A stretch of 64,000 nucleotides of DNA from Ligilactobacillus ubinensis (GTDB lineage Bacteria > Bacillota > Bacilli > Lactobacillales > Lactobacillaceae): contig NZ_JAIULA010000011.1 of NCBI RefSeq assembly GCF_024160875.1, positions 16,249 through 80,248 on the forward strand, in the 5' to 3' direction. Within the stretch, counting starts at the first letter, position 1; each line of letters begins with the position of its first letter. The notes beneath the pieces were generated by a model that saw only the letters and a program-made list of their open reading frames with translations, was not told where the DNA came from and made no database searches. Both the position numbers and the translations under genes were made by a program. Of this stretch, positions 28,050 to 37,123 are shown one piece after another.

Positions 28050-29207
28050 TTAGTGGTGGAAAATCAATCTAGCACCTTCCATGTGCAATACACGATGAAT
28101 TGCCTGCGATGCTCCACCAAGCAACGTTGCATAGGTTACATCCTTTGACATAACCAATGGTGGCACTAGTGGCATAAATCCTAGCTTCATTTGAATATTC
28201 TTCAAAATCTCTGGCAGTTTATCAATCAAAGGAGCATTGAAAAAAATCATTTGTGGATCATAGAGAGCTATCAAATTATTTACAATTACAGCTAGATGAT
28301 AACAAAAATCTTCAATTAATCCAGTAATAGCCTCATCTTGACTATTATAATCGGCGACTAGCTGATCTAGTGCATAATTCGGATTATTTTTAAGTTTAGT
28401 GGCTTTATAAAGCAATGCTTTTTGTGACCACTCTGAATCAAAGTTTGGAAGTTTGGACAACCGACGTTTTTTGGCTCTTTCATCTTGGACAATAACTCGA
28501 CCAATTTCCCCTGCTTGACCATAGTTACCGGTATACAACTGTGTATTGATAATAATACCAGCCCCTATTCCATCATGAATACTAACAGTAACAATATTTT
28601 GAAGCTCTTGTTTACTAAAATCCTGTTCAAAAATAGCAGCTAAATTAGCTTCATTTTCAACAATAACCGGAACATTATACTTGTTTTGAAAATGACCGAC
28701 TAAATCAAAGTCATCAATATCGACAAAGGGCGATGTTACGACCTCTCCTTGATATACCATACCAAAGATTGCAATAGAAATAGCTTGCAGTCCAAATTCA
28801 GTTTCAAAGTTTGGCAGCTGTACAATCATTTCCTCCATTTTACTAACTATTTCAGAAATAGACTGACTATTAATAGATGTGGTGTTGTAATCCAATGAGC
28901 GTCCATCCAATTTAGTTACTAACATTTCTAGCATCATACCATTTAAACTAAAATTAATCACATATCCATATGCAGAATTATATTCAATTAACTCTGGTTT
29001 CCGACCACTAGTACTTGAAGACTTAGCTTCGCCTAAACTATAAACCAACTTTCGATCAGCAAATGAACCCACAATATCTGAAACAGAAACTTTATTTAAC
29101 CCTAGCTTCTTTGAAATCTCATTTCGCGAAATTGGACCATAGTTCACAATAGCTTGAAGTACCGAGCGTTCGTTATAGTCACGCATCACATCTTTATTAA
29201 TAATCAT
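28050..29207 (-). CDS. xylR: XylR-type repressor, ROK family
   Basis: Repressor of xyloside genes with a winged helix (residues about 1-70: MRDYNERSVLQAIV, ISRNEISKKLGLNKVSVSDI) fused to a ROK sugar-kinase-like domain (VSIHDGIGAGIIIN, GQAGEIGRVIV, VVENEANLAAIFE). It has 385 residues from ATG 29207; a GTG at 29231 is possible but has no Shine-Dalgarno. It is second in an operon with the transporter xylP, and divergent from the alpha-xylosidase. Matching operators sit in both promoters. Xylose is the expected inducer. Confidence 0.85.
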   Translation of the reverse strand: MIINKDVMRDYNERSVLQAIVNYGPISRNEISKKLGLNKVSVSDIVGSFADRKLVYSLGEAKSSSTSGRKPELIEYNSAYGYVINFSLNGMMLEMLVTKLDGRSLDYNTTSINSQSISEIVSKMEEMIVQLPNFETEFGLQAISIAIFGMVYQGEVVTSPFVDIDDFDLVGHFQNKYNVPVIVENEANLAAIFEQDFSKQELQNIVTVSIHDGIGAGIIINTQLYTGNYGQAGEIGRVIVQDERAKKRRLSKLPNFDSEWSQKALLYKATKLKNNPNYALDQLVADYNSQDEAITGLIEDFCYHLAVIVNNLIALYDPQMIFFNAPLIDKLPEILKNIQMKLGFMPLVPPLVMSKDVTYATLLGGASQAIHRVLHMEGARLIFHH

Positions 29208-29234
29208 GTTCCTTGTACACTCACTTTCCACGGT

Positions 29235-30647
29235 TTATTGCTCAGCATTTTCCTTTGTATGCTTTATTGCAAGATCGCTTTGCATCTTTTTTTCAATCCT
29301 ATCAACATGATAGAACAAAAGTGAAATTCCTGAAAGTGCAAATCCAAAAAGTGGTACCCAAATATAGTTTAATTCAATTCCATGAAGAGCAGCACTAGTT
29401 TGTGCATGATTGGCGATATAGCCTGTTTCCGTCAGAATCCAACCTGTAATAACACCACCAAAACCCATTCCTAGCTTAGCAGAAAAGCTTGAGAATGACG
29501 TCACTATTCCTTCAGCACGAACTCCATTTTTCCATTCACCATAGTCAACAGCATCAGCTAACATAACAGCAATTAGCCCTGAAACATACCCTGTACCCAT
29601 ATAGCCGACAATAGTAGCACCCACAATAATTGGTACATTAAGGGAACTAGCTCCCCAACTCAATAATAGTTGACCAACACAAGCAAGAATCATCCCACCA
29701 AGCATAGTATTTCGCTTTCCAATATGTCTAGAAGTCCACGGAGTCAAGACAACAGCAATTAATGAAACAAATTGCAAACTTAGAATAAATGATGATAGCG
29801 TTGCATCATGCATATTATACTTGAAGAAATAAACCGTCACTTGAGACCGTGTTTGCATTCCTAACCAATAAATAAAATTAATGAATATAATAATAGCCCA
29901 TGGCCAATTTCTCTTTAAAGCTTTAAAAGATTCCTTAATTGGAATAGATTGGCGAGAACTCTTGGTTTGAACTCGTTCGTTAGTATTTTTAAAAACTATT
30001 GCAAAAATAATCACAACAATAATACCAACAATTAGCGCCCAAATAAACCAACCACGTTTGCTAGTAGTTGAACCATTACCAAAAAATGCAACCATACTCA
30101 ATGTGATCCCAGTAATAATAGCAGCACCAGCAGTGCCCATAAATTGCCGAATTGTTGAAAGAGTAACCCTTTCTTGAGGATTACTTGTTAATGATGGCAA
30201 AATTGACGTAATTGGAATGTTAACTGCCGAATACAATACATCAACACCAATATAAGTGATGTAAGCCCAAATTAGTTTACCCGTCAAACTTAAATTTGGC
30301 GTAGTAAAGACCAAAACACAAAAAACAGCAAACGGAATCGAAAACCATAACCAATATGGTCTGCTCTTTCCCCACTTAGTATGGGTATGATCAATCATTA
30401 TTCCCCAAAATGGTCCATCGACAGCATCAAAAAAGCGAGCAACAAAAAATAAAGTCCCAACTGCAGCAGCACTGATACCAAATGTATCCGTATAAAAAAT
30501 CATTAGGTACGTTCCTATCATCTGAAAGGATAGATTACAAGCAAAATCACTTAAACTATAAGAAAAGCGTTCTTTCCATGGCACCTGATTCTGTTGTTCA
30601 GGTGTTATAGCTTTAACATGCTCGTTATGTGAATCATTTTCATTCAT
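29235..30647 (-). CDS. xylP: isoprimeverose/xyloside symporter, GPH family
   Basis: Cation-coupled importer of the glycoside-pentoside-hexuronide family, 470 residues and 12 membrane segments. Markers are WKERFSYSLSDFACNLSF at the N-terminus, DAVDGPFWGIMIDHT after TM2, WGKSRPYWLW and VDYGEWKNGVRAEG. The order xylP-xylR with divergent alpha-xylosidase matches the Lactobacillus pentosus xylPQR locus, where XylP imports isoprimeverose. xylA and xylB are not in this window. The ATG follows GAGAGGTG. Confidence 0.87.
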   Translation of the reverse strand: MNENDSHNEHVKAITPEQQNQVPWKERFSYSLSDFACNLSFQMIGTYLMIFYTDTFGISAAAVGTLFFVARFFDAVDGPFWGIMIDHTHTKWGKSRPYWLWFSIPFAVFCVLVFTTPNLSLTGKLIWAYITYIGVDVLYSAVNIPITSILPSLTSNPQERVTLSTIRQFMGTAGAAIITGITLSMVAFFGNGSTTSKRGWFIWALIVGIIVVIIFAIVFKNTNERVQTKSSRQSIPIKESFKALKRNWPWAIIIFINFIYWLGMQTRSQVTVYFFKYNMHDATLSSFILSLQFVSLIAVVLTPWTSRHIGKRNTMLGGMILACVGQLLLSWGASSLNVPIIVGATIVGYMGTGYVSGLIAVMLADAVDYGEWKNGVRAEGIVTSFSSFSAKLGMGFGGVITGWILTETGYIANHAQTSAALHGIELNYIWVPLFGFALSGISLLFYHVDRIEKKMQSDLAIKHTKENAEQ

Positions 30648-30675
30648 AAAAAAACACCTCTCGCTTAAAATATTA

Positions 30676-30700
30676 TGATCATTAATTAGTTCAACTTCCT
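30676..30700. promoter_or_regulatory. putative XylR operator, xylP side
   Basis: A 25-bp element starting TGATCATTAATTAG and ending TTCAACTTCCT, just downstream of the xylP -10. It matches 22 of 25 bases of 30868-30892 on the same strand. Confidence 0.5.
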
Positions 30701-30707
30701 ATCGTCC

Positions 30708-30736
30708 ATTTTATGGTAAGCGCTTTCTTTTGTCAA
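30708..30736 (-). promoter_or_regulatory. xylP promoter with cre in the spacer
   Basis: On the minus strand TTGACA (30736-30731), 17 bp, TAAAAT (30713-30708). The spacer contains AGAAAGCGCTTACC (30728-30715), a cre-like site, so CcpA would directly occlude polymerase. Confidence 0.8.
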
Positions 30737-30829
30737 CGAGAATTGTTTATTTATACAACCAACTTTTGAAATGTTTAAATAAGTGGATTTCGCCTGCCTT
30801 TTTGAGCAAAAAAATAACTGTGTAATGAA

Positions 30830-30862
30830 ATAGTTGACAAAACAAACTAACCGTCTTACACT
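30830..30862 (+). promoter_or_regulatory. xylQ promoter overlapping an inverted repeat
   Basis: TTGACA (30834-30839), 17 bp, TACACT (30857-30862). TAGTTG and CAAACTA flank ACAAAA at 30831-30849, an imperfect inverted repeat like the TTAGTTT/AAACTAA arms of known XylR operators, overlapping the -35. Confidence 0.7.
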
Positions 30863-30867
30863 ATTTG

Positions 30868-30892
30868 TGATAATTAATTAATTCAATTTCCT
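30868..30892. promoter_or_regulatory. putative XylR operator, xylQ side
   Basis: A 25-bp element TGATAATTAATTAA...TTCAATTTCCT just downstream of the xylQ -10; 22/25 matches to the copy at 30676-30700. Confidence 0.5.
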
Positions 30893-30918
30893 AATATTAT
30901 TAACCCGAGGTGTTTTTT

Positions 30919-33198
30919 ATGAAATTTACTGATGGCTATTGGCTCAACCAACCTCAATTCGAGATTCAATCACCAAAAGAGGTTTTCGATTATCGTAAAT
31001 CAAACGATAAATTAGTCCTTTATGCACCGTTTAAATATGTCAACGAACGGGGCGATGAATTAAATCTTGGAATGTCAACAATTGAACTAACGTCTCCTCT
31101 TGAAGGCGTCATTGGTGTTAAACTTATTCACTTTGATCAAAATGCTAAAACTCCTTCGTATGAATTAGAAAATGAACATCCAAAAATTGAAATTACTACA
31201 AACGATAACTCTCTTTCCTTTAAGTCAGGAGATTTAACAGCCAAGGTACCATTCAAATCACATTTTGAACTTAATTTTTTGCATAAAAATAAAGAAATTA
31301 CCAAGTCCATGGAAAACGCTGAAGGTGTTATCTATGATAAGTCAACTGGTAAACATTATATGCGTGAACAATTGTCTATGGGTGTTGATGAATTAATCTA
31401 CGGATTAGGTGAACGCTTCACTGCATTCGTAAAGAACGGACAGACTGTTGATATCATTAATAAAGATGGTGGAACGGGCAGTGAACAGGCCTACAAAAAT
31501 ATACCTTTCTACCTTAGTAGCGAAGGTTATGGGGTCTTTGTTAATCAACCTGAAACAGTCTCTTTTGAAATCGCTTCCGAAAACGTTGATAGAACTCAAT
31601 TCAGCGTTGAAGGTGAAAGTCTTCAATACTTTATTATTGATGGACCAACTCCTAAAGATGTCCTAAATAAATATACTCGTTTAACTGGCCCTGTAGCCCT
31701 TCCACCAGCATGGTCGTTTGGGCTTTGGCTTTCAACCTCATTTACTACTAATTATAGCGAAGAAACTGTCCTGAAGTTTATTGATGGCATGCACGAGCGT
31801 AAAATACCGTTAGATGTCTTTCACTTTGATTGCTTCTGGCAAAAAGGCTTTGAATGGTGTACTCTGCTCTGGGATAAAGAACAATTCCCCGACCCTAAAG
31901 GATTAATCAAAAAAATTCACAACCGTGGTATCAAAGTCTGCGTATGGATTAATCCATACATCGCCCAAAAATCACAGCTATTTAAAGAAGGCCAAGAAAA
32001 AGGTTACTTCATTAAAAGAAAAGACGGTAATATTTGGCAATGGGATCTCTGGCAAGCTGGCAATGGTTTTGTCGATTTTACTAATCCAGATGCTGTTAAG
32101 TGGTATCAAGCTAAATTAAAAGCCCTTCTTGACATGGGGGTTGATTGCTTCAAAACGGATTTTGGTGAACGCATCCCTGTTGATGATGCTGTTTTCTATG
32201 ATGGCTCTGATCCAAAACGTGAACATAATTATTACACATATCAGTATAATCAAAGCGTTTTTGATTTGATTAAACAAGAAAAAGGTGACCAACAAGCAAC
32301 CGTTTTTGCTCGTTCTGCAACTGTTGGCTCACAAAAATTCCCAGTTCATTGGGGAGGCGACTGCCTATCACGTTATAAATCAATGGCTGACTCTCTTCGT
32401 GGAGGCCTTTCATTCTTACTATCTGGTTTTGGTTTCTGGGCTCACGACATCAGTGGATTTGAGGAACAAGCAACTCCAGATCTATATAAACGTTGGACTC
32501 AATTTGGGTTACTATCTTCTCATTCCCGTTACCATGGTAGTGGACAATATAAGGTACCTTGGGTCTTTGATGAAGAAGCTGTAGCTAATACAAAGAAATT
32601 CGTTGACTTAAAGCTTTCTTTGATGCCATACCTATTTAATGAAGCCGTGAACACTCATGAAACTGGAACACCATTAATGCGTCCTATCTTTTTAGAATAT
32701 ACTAACGATCGCAATACCTACTACCTTGAACGTGAGTACATGCTTGGTAGTAAACTACTAGTTGCTCCAATTTTTAACGCTGAAGGTTCTGTGAAATATT
32801 ATTTACCAGCTGGCAAGTGGACCAATATTCTCACTGAAAAAACCTACGATGTGGCAAATGGCGAATGGTTTAGTGAAATTTACGATAATCTTACCTTGCC
32901 ACTCTTAGCGCGCGAAAATAGTATTATCCTACGAAATCCAAACGCAGAGCATGCTGAATATGATTACTCAAACGCTCCTGATATCCACTTATATGAATTT
33001 ACAGACAGCTCTAAGGAAACTACTCGGATCGTTAACGAAAAGGGTAAGCCTGTCGGTCACGTTACTGCTACACGTAATGGCAATACTATTGCTTTATCCA
33101 CTAAGGGTTTAAACGGGACTTCAAAAGTTTATGTCCACAATAATGGTCAGGTTAAATCATTCACTCTTTCCAGTGCATCATCTGTACTATCTCTTTAA
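30919..33198 (+). CDS. xylQ: alpha-xylosidase, GH31 (YicI type)
   Basis: Releases xylose from isoprimeverose and other alpha-xylosides in the cytoplasm. It has 759 residues from ATG 30919 (GAGGTG 6 bp upstream; the GTG at 30910 is rejected), near E. coli YicI (772). An N-terminal beta-sandwich precedes the (beta/alpha)8 barrel. Catalytic nucleophile Asp is in CFKTDFGERIP and acid/base Asp in HWGGDCLSRY; substrate-site markers are FHFDCFWQKG and FGFWAHDISGF. No signal peptide is present. Divergent from xylP-xylR and closed by a strong terminator. Confidence 0.94.
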   Translation: MKFTDGYWLNQPQFEIQSPKEVFDYRKSNDKLVLYAPFKYVNERGDELNLGMSTIELTSPLEGVIGVKLIHFDQNAKTPSYELENEHPKIEITTNDNSLSFKSGDLTAKVPFKSHFELNFLHKNKEITKSMENAEGVIYDKSTGKHYMREQLSMGVDELIYGLGERFTAFVKNGQTVDIINKDGGTGSEQAYKNIPFYLSSEGYGVFVNQPETVSFEIASENVDRTQFSVEGESLQYFIIDGPTPKDVLNKYTRLTGPVALPPAWSFGLWLSTSFTTNYSEETVLKFIDGMHERKIPLDVFHFDCFWQKGFEWCTLLWDKEQFPDPKGLIKKIHNRGIKVCVWINPYIAQKSQLFKEGQEKGYFIKRKDGNIWQWDLWQAGNGFVDFTNPDAVKWYQAKLKALLDMGVDCFKTDFGERIPVDDAVFYDGSDPKREHNYYTYQYNQSVFDLIKQEKGDQQATVFARSATVGSQKFPVHWGGDCLSRYKSMADSLRGGLSFLLSGFGFWAHDISGFEEQATPDLYKRWTQFGLLSSHSRYHGSGQYKVPWVFDEEAVANTKKFVDLKLSLMPYLFNEAVNTHETGTPLMRPIFLEYTNDRNTYYLEREYMLGSKLLVAPIFNAEGSVKYYLPAGKWTNILTEKTYDVANGEWFSEIYDNLTLPLLARENSIILRNPNAEHAEYDYSNAPDIHLYEFTDSSKETTRIVNEKGKPVGHVTATRNGNTIALSTKGLNGTSKVYVHNNGQVKSFTLSSASSVLSL

Positions 33199-33221
33199 TT
33201 TTTATAAAGTTGTATTTAACC

Positions 33222-33274
33222 AGTAAAAAGCTCCTCTAAATTGGATTCAATTTCCATTTAGAGGAGCTTTTACT
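33222..33274. terminator. terminator of xylQ
   Basis: Arms AGTAAAAAGCTCCTCTAAAT and ATTTAGAGGAGCTTTTACT, about 19 bp, followed by T-rich sequence. Probably bidirectional with the gene at 33320. Confidence 0.88.
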
Positions 33275-33319
33275 ATAGCTATGAACTGTTCTGCTTCTTA
33301 TTAAACTCTTTTCTGTTCT

Positions 33320-33844
33320 TTAGATAGAAAAATATGAAAAGATTGCTGGTATCATAGAATATGCTGTTACAATACCCGCAAGGGCAATAACAATCCCAAC
33401 ACTACAGCTTAAACCGCGTAATTTTAACACATTTAAATGCTGCTTAAAATCTTTTTCTTTATCGATTCCAAGTAATTCAGCGCGTTTTTTTATGTTTTCA
33501 TCTTTACGGTAATATACCACCAATGCTGCAAATGCTACAGCATAGAAGAATACTTCCATTAGAACTTGACTAATTGAAGAAACTCCCAAGAAAAATGTTA
33601 TAATAACAATCGCTAAAACAGCACCTAATACAACCAATGTTAATTTGGTAAAGGATTTGTCAGCTTCCTTTAACTTACGAAATTCGTTAACATCCTCTGA
33701 AGTTAAACCCTTATATGCATCTGTTTGCTTAAAAGCTTGAACCATCTTTTTGAAAAAATGGAGCGCAATAAGTGCAACTGCAATCAAAACAACGTATATG
33801 AATAAGACATTCGCATAGTTTAAGGCGAGATATGAAATAATCAC
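33320..33844 (-). CDS. integral membrane protein of unknown function
   Basis: Not recognised. It has 174 residues and about four membrane helices (residues about 10-30, 67-90, 90-110, 150-172) with charged cytoplasmic stretches between (FKKMVQAFKQTDAYKGLTSED, YYRKDENIKKRAELLGIDKEKD). The Lys/Glu-rich loop after helix 1 and the D/E/K repeat before helix 4 resemble small DUF3169-like proteins, but this is not certain. It is monocistronic between xylQ and asnB. The ATG follows GGGAGG. Confidence 0.72.
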   Translation of the reverse strand: MIISYLALNYANVLFIYVVLIAVALIALHFFKKMVQAFKQTDAYKGLTSEDVNEFRKLKEADKSFTKLTLVVLGAVLAIVIITFFLGVSSISQVLMEVFFYAVAFAALVVYYRKDENIKKRAELLGIDKEKDFKQHLNVLKLRGLSCSVGIVIALAGIVTAYSMIPAIFSYFSI

Positions 33845-33978
33845 ATTAATAACCTCCCTATTTTCTTACAGTAATTAACTATACCACAAGAAACCCTTTA
33901 TCACATCTAATTCAAAGTTAATTATTTAATTAGTTGGTTTTTAATCATTAAATATTCGCAAAAAATTCATTAAACTTC

Positions 33979-34017
33979 AAAGACGTAGCCTATGTCTAAA
34001 TGTAGAATACGTCTTTT
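33979..34017 (-). terminator. weak hairpin at the end of asnB
   Basis: Arms AAAGACGTA (33979-33987) and TACGTCTTT (34008-34016) with a 20-nt loop, overlapping the asnB stop. The T-tract on the minus strand is short. Confidence 0.45.
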
Positions 34018-35888
34018 TACATACTAACTGAATCTAGCAATTCAGTATTTTCAACATAAATTTTATGCCACATCATAAATGAGATTGCTGTCCATAATTT
34101 ACGTGAATAATCTTTCTTTTTACTACGATGACAATCTAGCAGTTTCAAAAAATACGCTTTATTCAAATATTCATCTGTCTTTGATTCTAAAATAATATTT
34201 TTAGCCCAATCATAAAGTTCATCGCGAAGCCAAAAACGTAATGGAACTGGAAAACCTAATTTTTTTCGAAATAAAACATGATCTGGAACTATTCCTCTTA
34301 CAGCCTGGCGCAAGATATGCTTAGTAGTATGATGAATAATACGCAAATCTGCTGGTATTTCACTAGCCACAGCAAAAACTTCCTTATCAAGAAAAGGTGT
34401 GCGAAGTTCCAAACTATGTGCCAACGTTGTTCGATCAGCATTATGCAGCAAATCCCCATTTAACCACTGATTCATATCTACAAACTGCATCTGTGTTATT
34501 GGATCACAATCTTTTGCTTGTTGATAGTATGGAGCTGTAACTTTCTTAAATTCATTATTTGAATCATAACATTTTAAAAAGCACTGCTTTTCTTGTTCAT
34601 CAAAGATAAATGCATTCCCGACGTACCTATCCTCTAGAGGCGTTGTCCCACGTAATAAAAAACCACGTCCTTTGATTCCTTCTGGCATAATTTTTGCCAA
34701 AGCATTTAAAATTCCATTGATTTTTTTTGTATGATTAAACACTTCTAATGATTTTGGCTCGTGATAAATCGCATATCCACCAAATAATTCATCTGCACCT
34801 TCTCCTGTCAAAGCAACTTTTACTTGTTTATGAGCTTCTTTAGCAACAAAATACTGAGGCACCGCTGCTGGATCTGCCAAAGGATCATCCATATTCCAAA
34901 TAAAATGCGGAAAAGCCTCAACAAAGCTTTTAGGAGTTATAATCGAACTGAAATTTTCCACACCTAATCTTGCAGCTGTTTCTTTAGCAACATCTATTTC
35001 GTTGTAACCACTGCGCTCAAAGCCAACTGAAAAAGTCTTAATATTAGCATTAATTTGACTAGCTAATGCGACAACAATCGATGAATCAATACCACCTGAT
35101 AAAAAAGAACCCACAGGAACATCGGCACGCATATGTTTTGAAACTGAATCAATTAAAACGTTACGTACTTTTTTAATGTACTCAGCTTCGGGACGAATAA
35201 TCGGTGTAAATTGCGGAGTAAAATATCGCTTTACAACAGCTTTCTTTCCATATTCTTTAATCAAATAGGACCCCGGCAACAACATCTGTATTTCCTTTGT
35301 CAAAGTTTTAGGTTCTGGCACAAATTGAAAAGTCATATAATCTTGCAATGTTTGCTCGTCAAAATGCTTATTTTCTAAAACTTTGTAAATAGCTTTTCCC
35401 TCAGATGCATAATAAAATTTATCCTCTTGTTCTGCATAATATAGCGGCTTAATTCCAAAATGATCTCTAGCCGCAAACATTGTCCTTGTTTCCTTATCCC
35501 AAATAACAAAAGCAAACATCCCTCGTAGATGTTCAACACACTTTTCCTTATACTTAGCATACAATGCTAAAATAACTTCAGAATCCGAATCAGTTTCAAA
35601 TGCATAGCCTTCTTGCTTTAATCTATTACGTATTTCAATATAGTTATAAATTTCACCATTAAAAGTCATCCAATAACGTTCTTTTGCATACGAAAGAGGT
35701 TGATGACCACCTGCAAGATCTATAATACTCAATCTTCTGAATCCCATTGTTATATCTTCATCTTCAAAATAACCAGAATCATCGGGACCTCGATGAACAA
35801 TCATCGCATTCATTTTCTTTACAAGTTCCTGATCGTTACAGATGCTTGTATTCGGCGTTGCTGTAAGACAACCGACAAAACCACACAT
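34017..35888 (-). CDS. asnB: asparagine synthase, glutamine-hydrolysing
   Basis: Makes asparagine from aspartate, glutamine and ATP. It has 623 residues. Cys2 of the class II amidotransferase domain is exposed in MCGFVG, with RLSIIDL and FNGEIYNY following. The synthetase domain has the pyrophosphatase loop SFLSGGIDSSIVVAL, LTGEGADELFGGY and LRTPFLDKE. Monocistronic with an unusually long upstream region: the nearest TATAAT is 166 bp before the ATG. A leader hairpin lies in between, so expression may be post-initiation regulated. Confidence 0.95.
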   Translation of the reverse strand: MCGFVGCLTATPNTSICNDQELVKKMNAMIVHRGPDDSGYFEDEDITMGFRRLSIIDLAGGHQPLSYAKERYWMTFNGEIYNYIEIRNRLKQEGYAFETDSDSEVILALYAKYKEKCVEHLRGMFAFVIWDKETRTMFAARDHFGIKPLYYAEQEDKFYYASEGKAIYKVLENKHFDEQTLQDYMTFQFVPEPKTLTKEIQMLLPGSYLIKEYGKKAVVKRYFTPQFTPIIRPEAEYIKKVRNVLIDSVSKHMRADVPVGSFLSGGIDSSIVVALASQINANIKTFSVGFERSGYNEIDVAKETAARLGVENFSSIITPKSFVEAFPHFIWNMDDPLADPAAVPQYFVAKEAHKQVKVALTGEGADELFGGYAIYHEPKSLEVFNHTKKINGILNALAKIMPEGIKGRGFLLRGTTPLEDRYVGNAFIFDEQEKQCFLKCYDSNNEFKKVTAPYYQQAKDCDPITQMQFVDMNQWLNGDLLHNADRTTLAHSLELRTPFLDKEVFAVASEIPADLRIIHHTTKHILRQAVRGIVPDHVLFRKKLGFPVPLRFWLRDELYDWAKNIILESKTDEYLNKAYFLKLLDCHRSKKKDYSRKLWTAISFMMWHKIYVENTELLDSVSM

Positions 35889-35975
35889 ATTTTATTCCCC
35901 TTCTTAATAAATACTCCTTAGCTAACAACAAAAACAAGTTAATAATATATTAACAATCGCCCCTTGCTAATATAG

Positions 35976-36009
35976 CTGTAGCAGTATTCAAAATTCCCTG
36001 AATCTACAG
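35976..36009 (-). promoter_or_regulatory. structured leader hairpin of asnB
   Basis: Nested stems CTGTAG/CTACAG (outer) and ATTCA/TGAAT (inner). On the minus strand it follows an extended -10 TGATATAAT (36054-36059) by about 45 nt and precedes asnB by about 90 nt. No T-box sequence (GGTGGNACCGCG type) is present. The gap 35889-36316 holds nothing else recognisable. Confidence 0.4.
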
Positions 36010-36316
36010 TAGTTACAGTTCTATATTATTTTCTTGTATCAAAACTTGTTGGAATTATATCACATAAATTTAAACAAATTACAAACACATTTCAAATTTT
36101 TTAATGCCCTTAAGAATTTCTAAAGATATTATTTTTTAAGACTAAATACATTATCTTTATTTAATCATTCAATAATATATAAATCTTCTTTGTTAAATGA
36201 ATTTTCCAACCACCTTGCTATATGGCGCTTACGTAAAGACATATTACTTTACACAAAATATATATTTTTATATACTTTTAGTGGGATAGGATTGAATTAT
36301 GAAAAGAGGAGAAAAT

Positions 36317-36967
36317 ATGAGAAAGTATTTTGCAGAATTTATTGGCACTTTTGTCTTAGTTTTTGTTGGAACCGGAACAGTTGTGGTTGGTAAAGGTGAC
36401 TTGTTGGCCATTGCTCTTGCGTTTGGTCTTGCCGTTACTGTTATGGCATTTGCCGTTGGTGGTATCTCAGGTGGCCATTTTAATCCAGGTGTTACGGTTG
36501 CTATGGTTATCAATAAACGTCTTGATATTAAAGACGGAATTTTTTATATTGTTGCACAAGCATTAGGTTCAATTGTCGCTTCAGCTATTTTATCAATTTA
36601 TATTCATGCACTGAACCTTACTAAAAATGGCTTTGGGCAAACAGACTTTACAAAGTTAACTGCTATGCAAGCTTTTGGTATTGAAACATTAGCAACCTTT
36701 ATTTTTGTTTTAGTTATTCTAATGGTTACAAGCAATAAGTATGGCAATGCCGACTTAGCTCCTATTGCTATCGGGGTAACACTTTCCTTAATGATTATGG
36801 TTTTACTTAACTTAACGGGCGCCTCATTAAATGCTGCTCGTAGTTTAGGCCCCGCTTTATTCGCTGGTGGTTCAGGTCTAGCGCATTATTGGGTATACTT
36901 AATTGCACCAACTTTAGGAGCAGCCATTGCCGCCTTTGCTGGTCGTTTATTGGGTAGTGAAGAATAA
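36317..36967 (+). CDS. aquaporin-family channel with altered NPA motifs
   Basis: MIP-family channel of 216 residues, six helices and two half-helices, starting at ATG 36317 behind AGAGGAG. It is water- or small-solute-type. The two selectivity-pore NPA motifs are changed: the first reads HFNPGVT (NPG) and the second LNAARS (NAA). Both Asn residues that orient water are kept. The other family marks, YFAEFIGTFVLVF and AFAVGGISGGHFNP, are intact. The substrate could be water, glycerol or lactate. Confidence 0.9.
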   Translation: MRKYFAEFIGTFVLVFVGTGTVVVGKGDLLAIALAFGLAVTVMAFAVGGISGGHFNPGVTVAMVINKRLDIKDGIFYIVAQALGSIVASAILSIYIHALNLTKNGFGQTDFTKLTAMQAFGIETLATFIFVLVILMVTSNKYGNADLAPIAIGVTLSLMIMVLLNLTGASLNAARSLGPALFAGGSGLAHYWVYLIAPTLGAAIAAFAGRLLGSEE

Positions 36968-37008
36968 TATTTTTTTATTCTTATCCAATTCGCTAAAATA
37001 TTAATAGC

Positions 37009-37057
37009 AAAACAGCACCTTCAAGCTTGAAATGATTTGGCTTGAAAGTGCTGTTTT
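37009..37057 (+). terminator. terminator of the aquaporin gene
   Basis: Arms AAAACAGCACCTTCAAGC and GCTTGAAAGTGCTGTTTT with one mismatch, T-rich end. It also faces the convergent histidine kinase gene. Confidence 0.88.
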
Positions 37058-37123
37058 ATTTTGGAATTAATTGTGCTTTTCTAACTTGTTACAGTTCTTA
37101 CTGTTACATCAGATATACTACGA

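Noticed and set aside
35889..36060. T-box riboswitch upstream of asnB
   Set aside because: No T-box consensus (AGGGTGGNACCGCG) and no Stem I signatures were found on the minus strand; only a generic hairpin.
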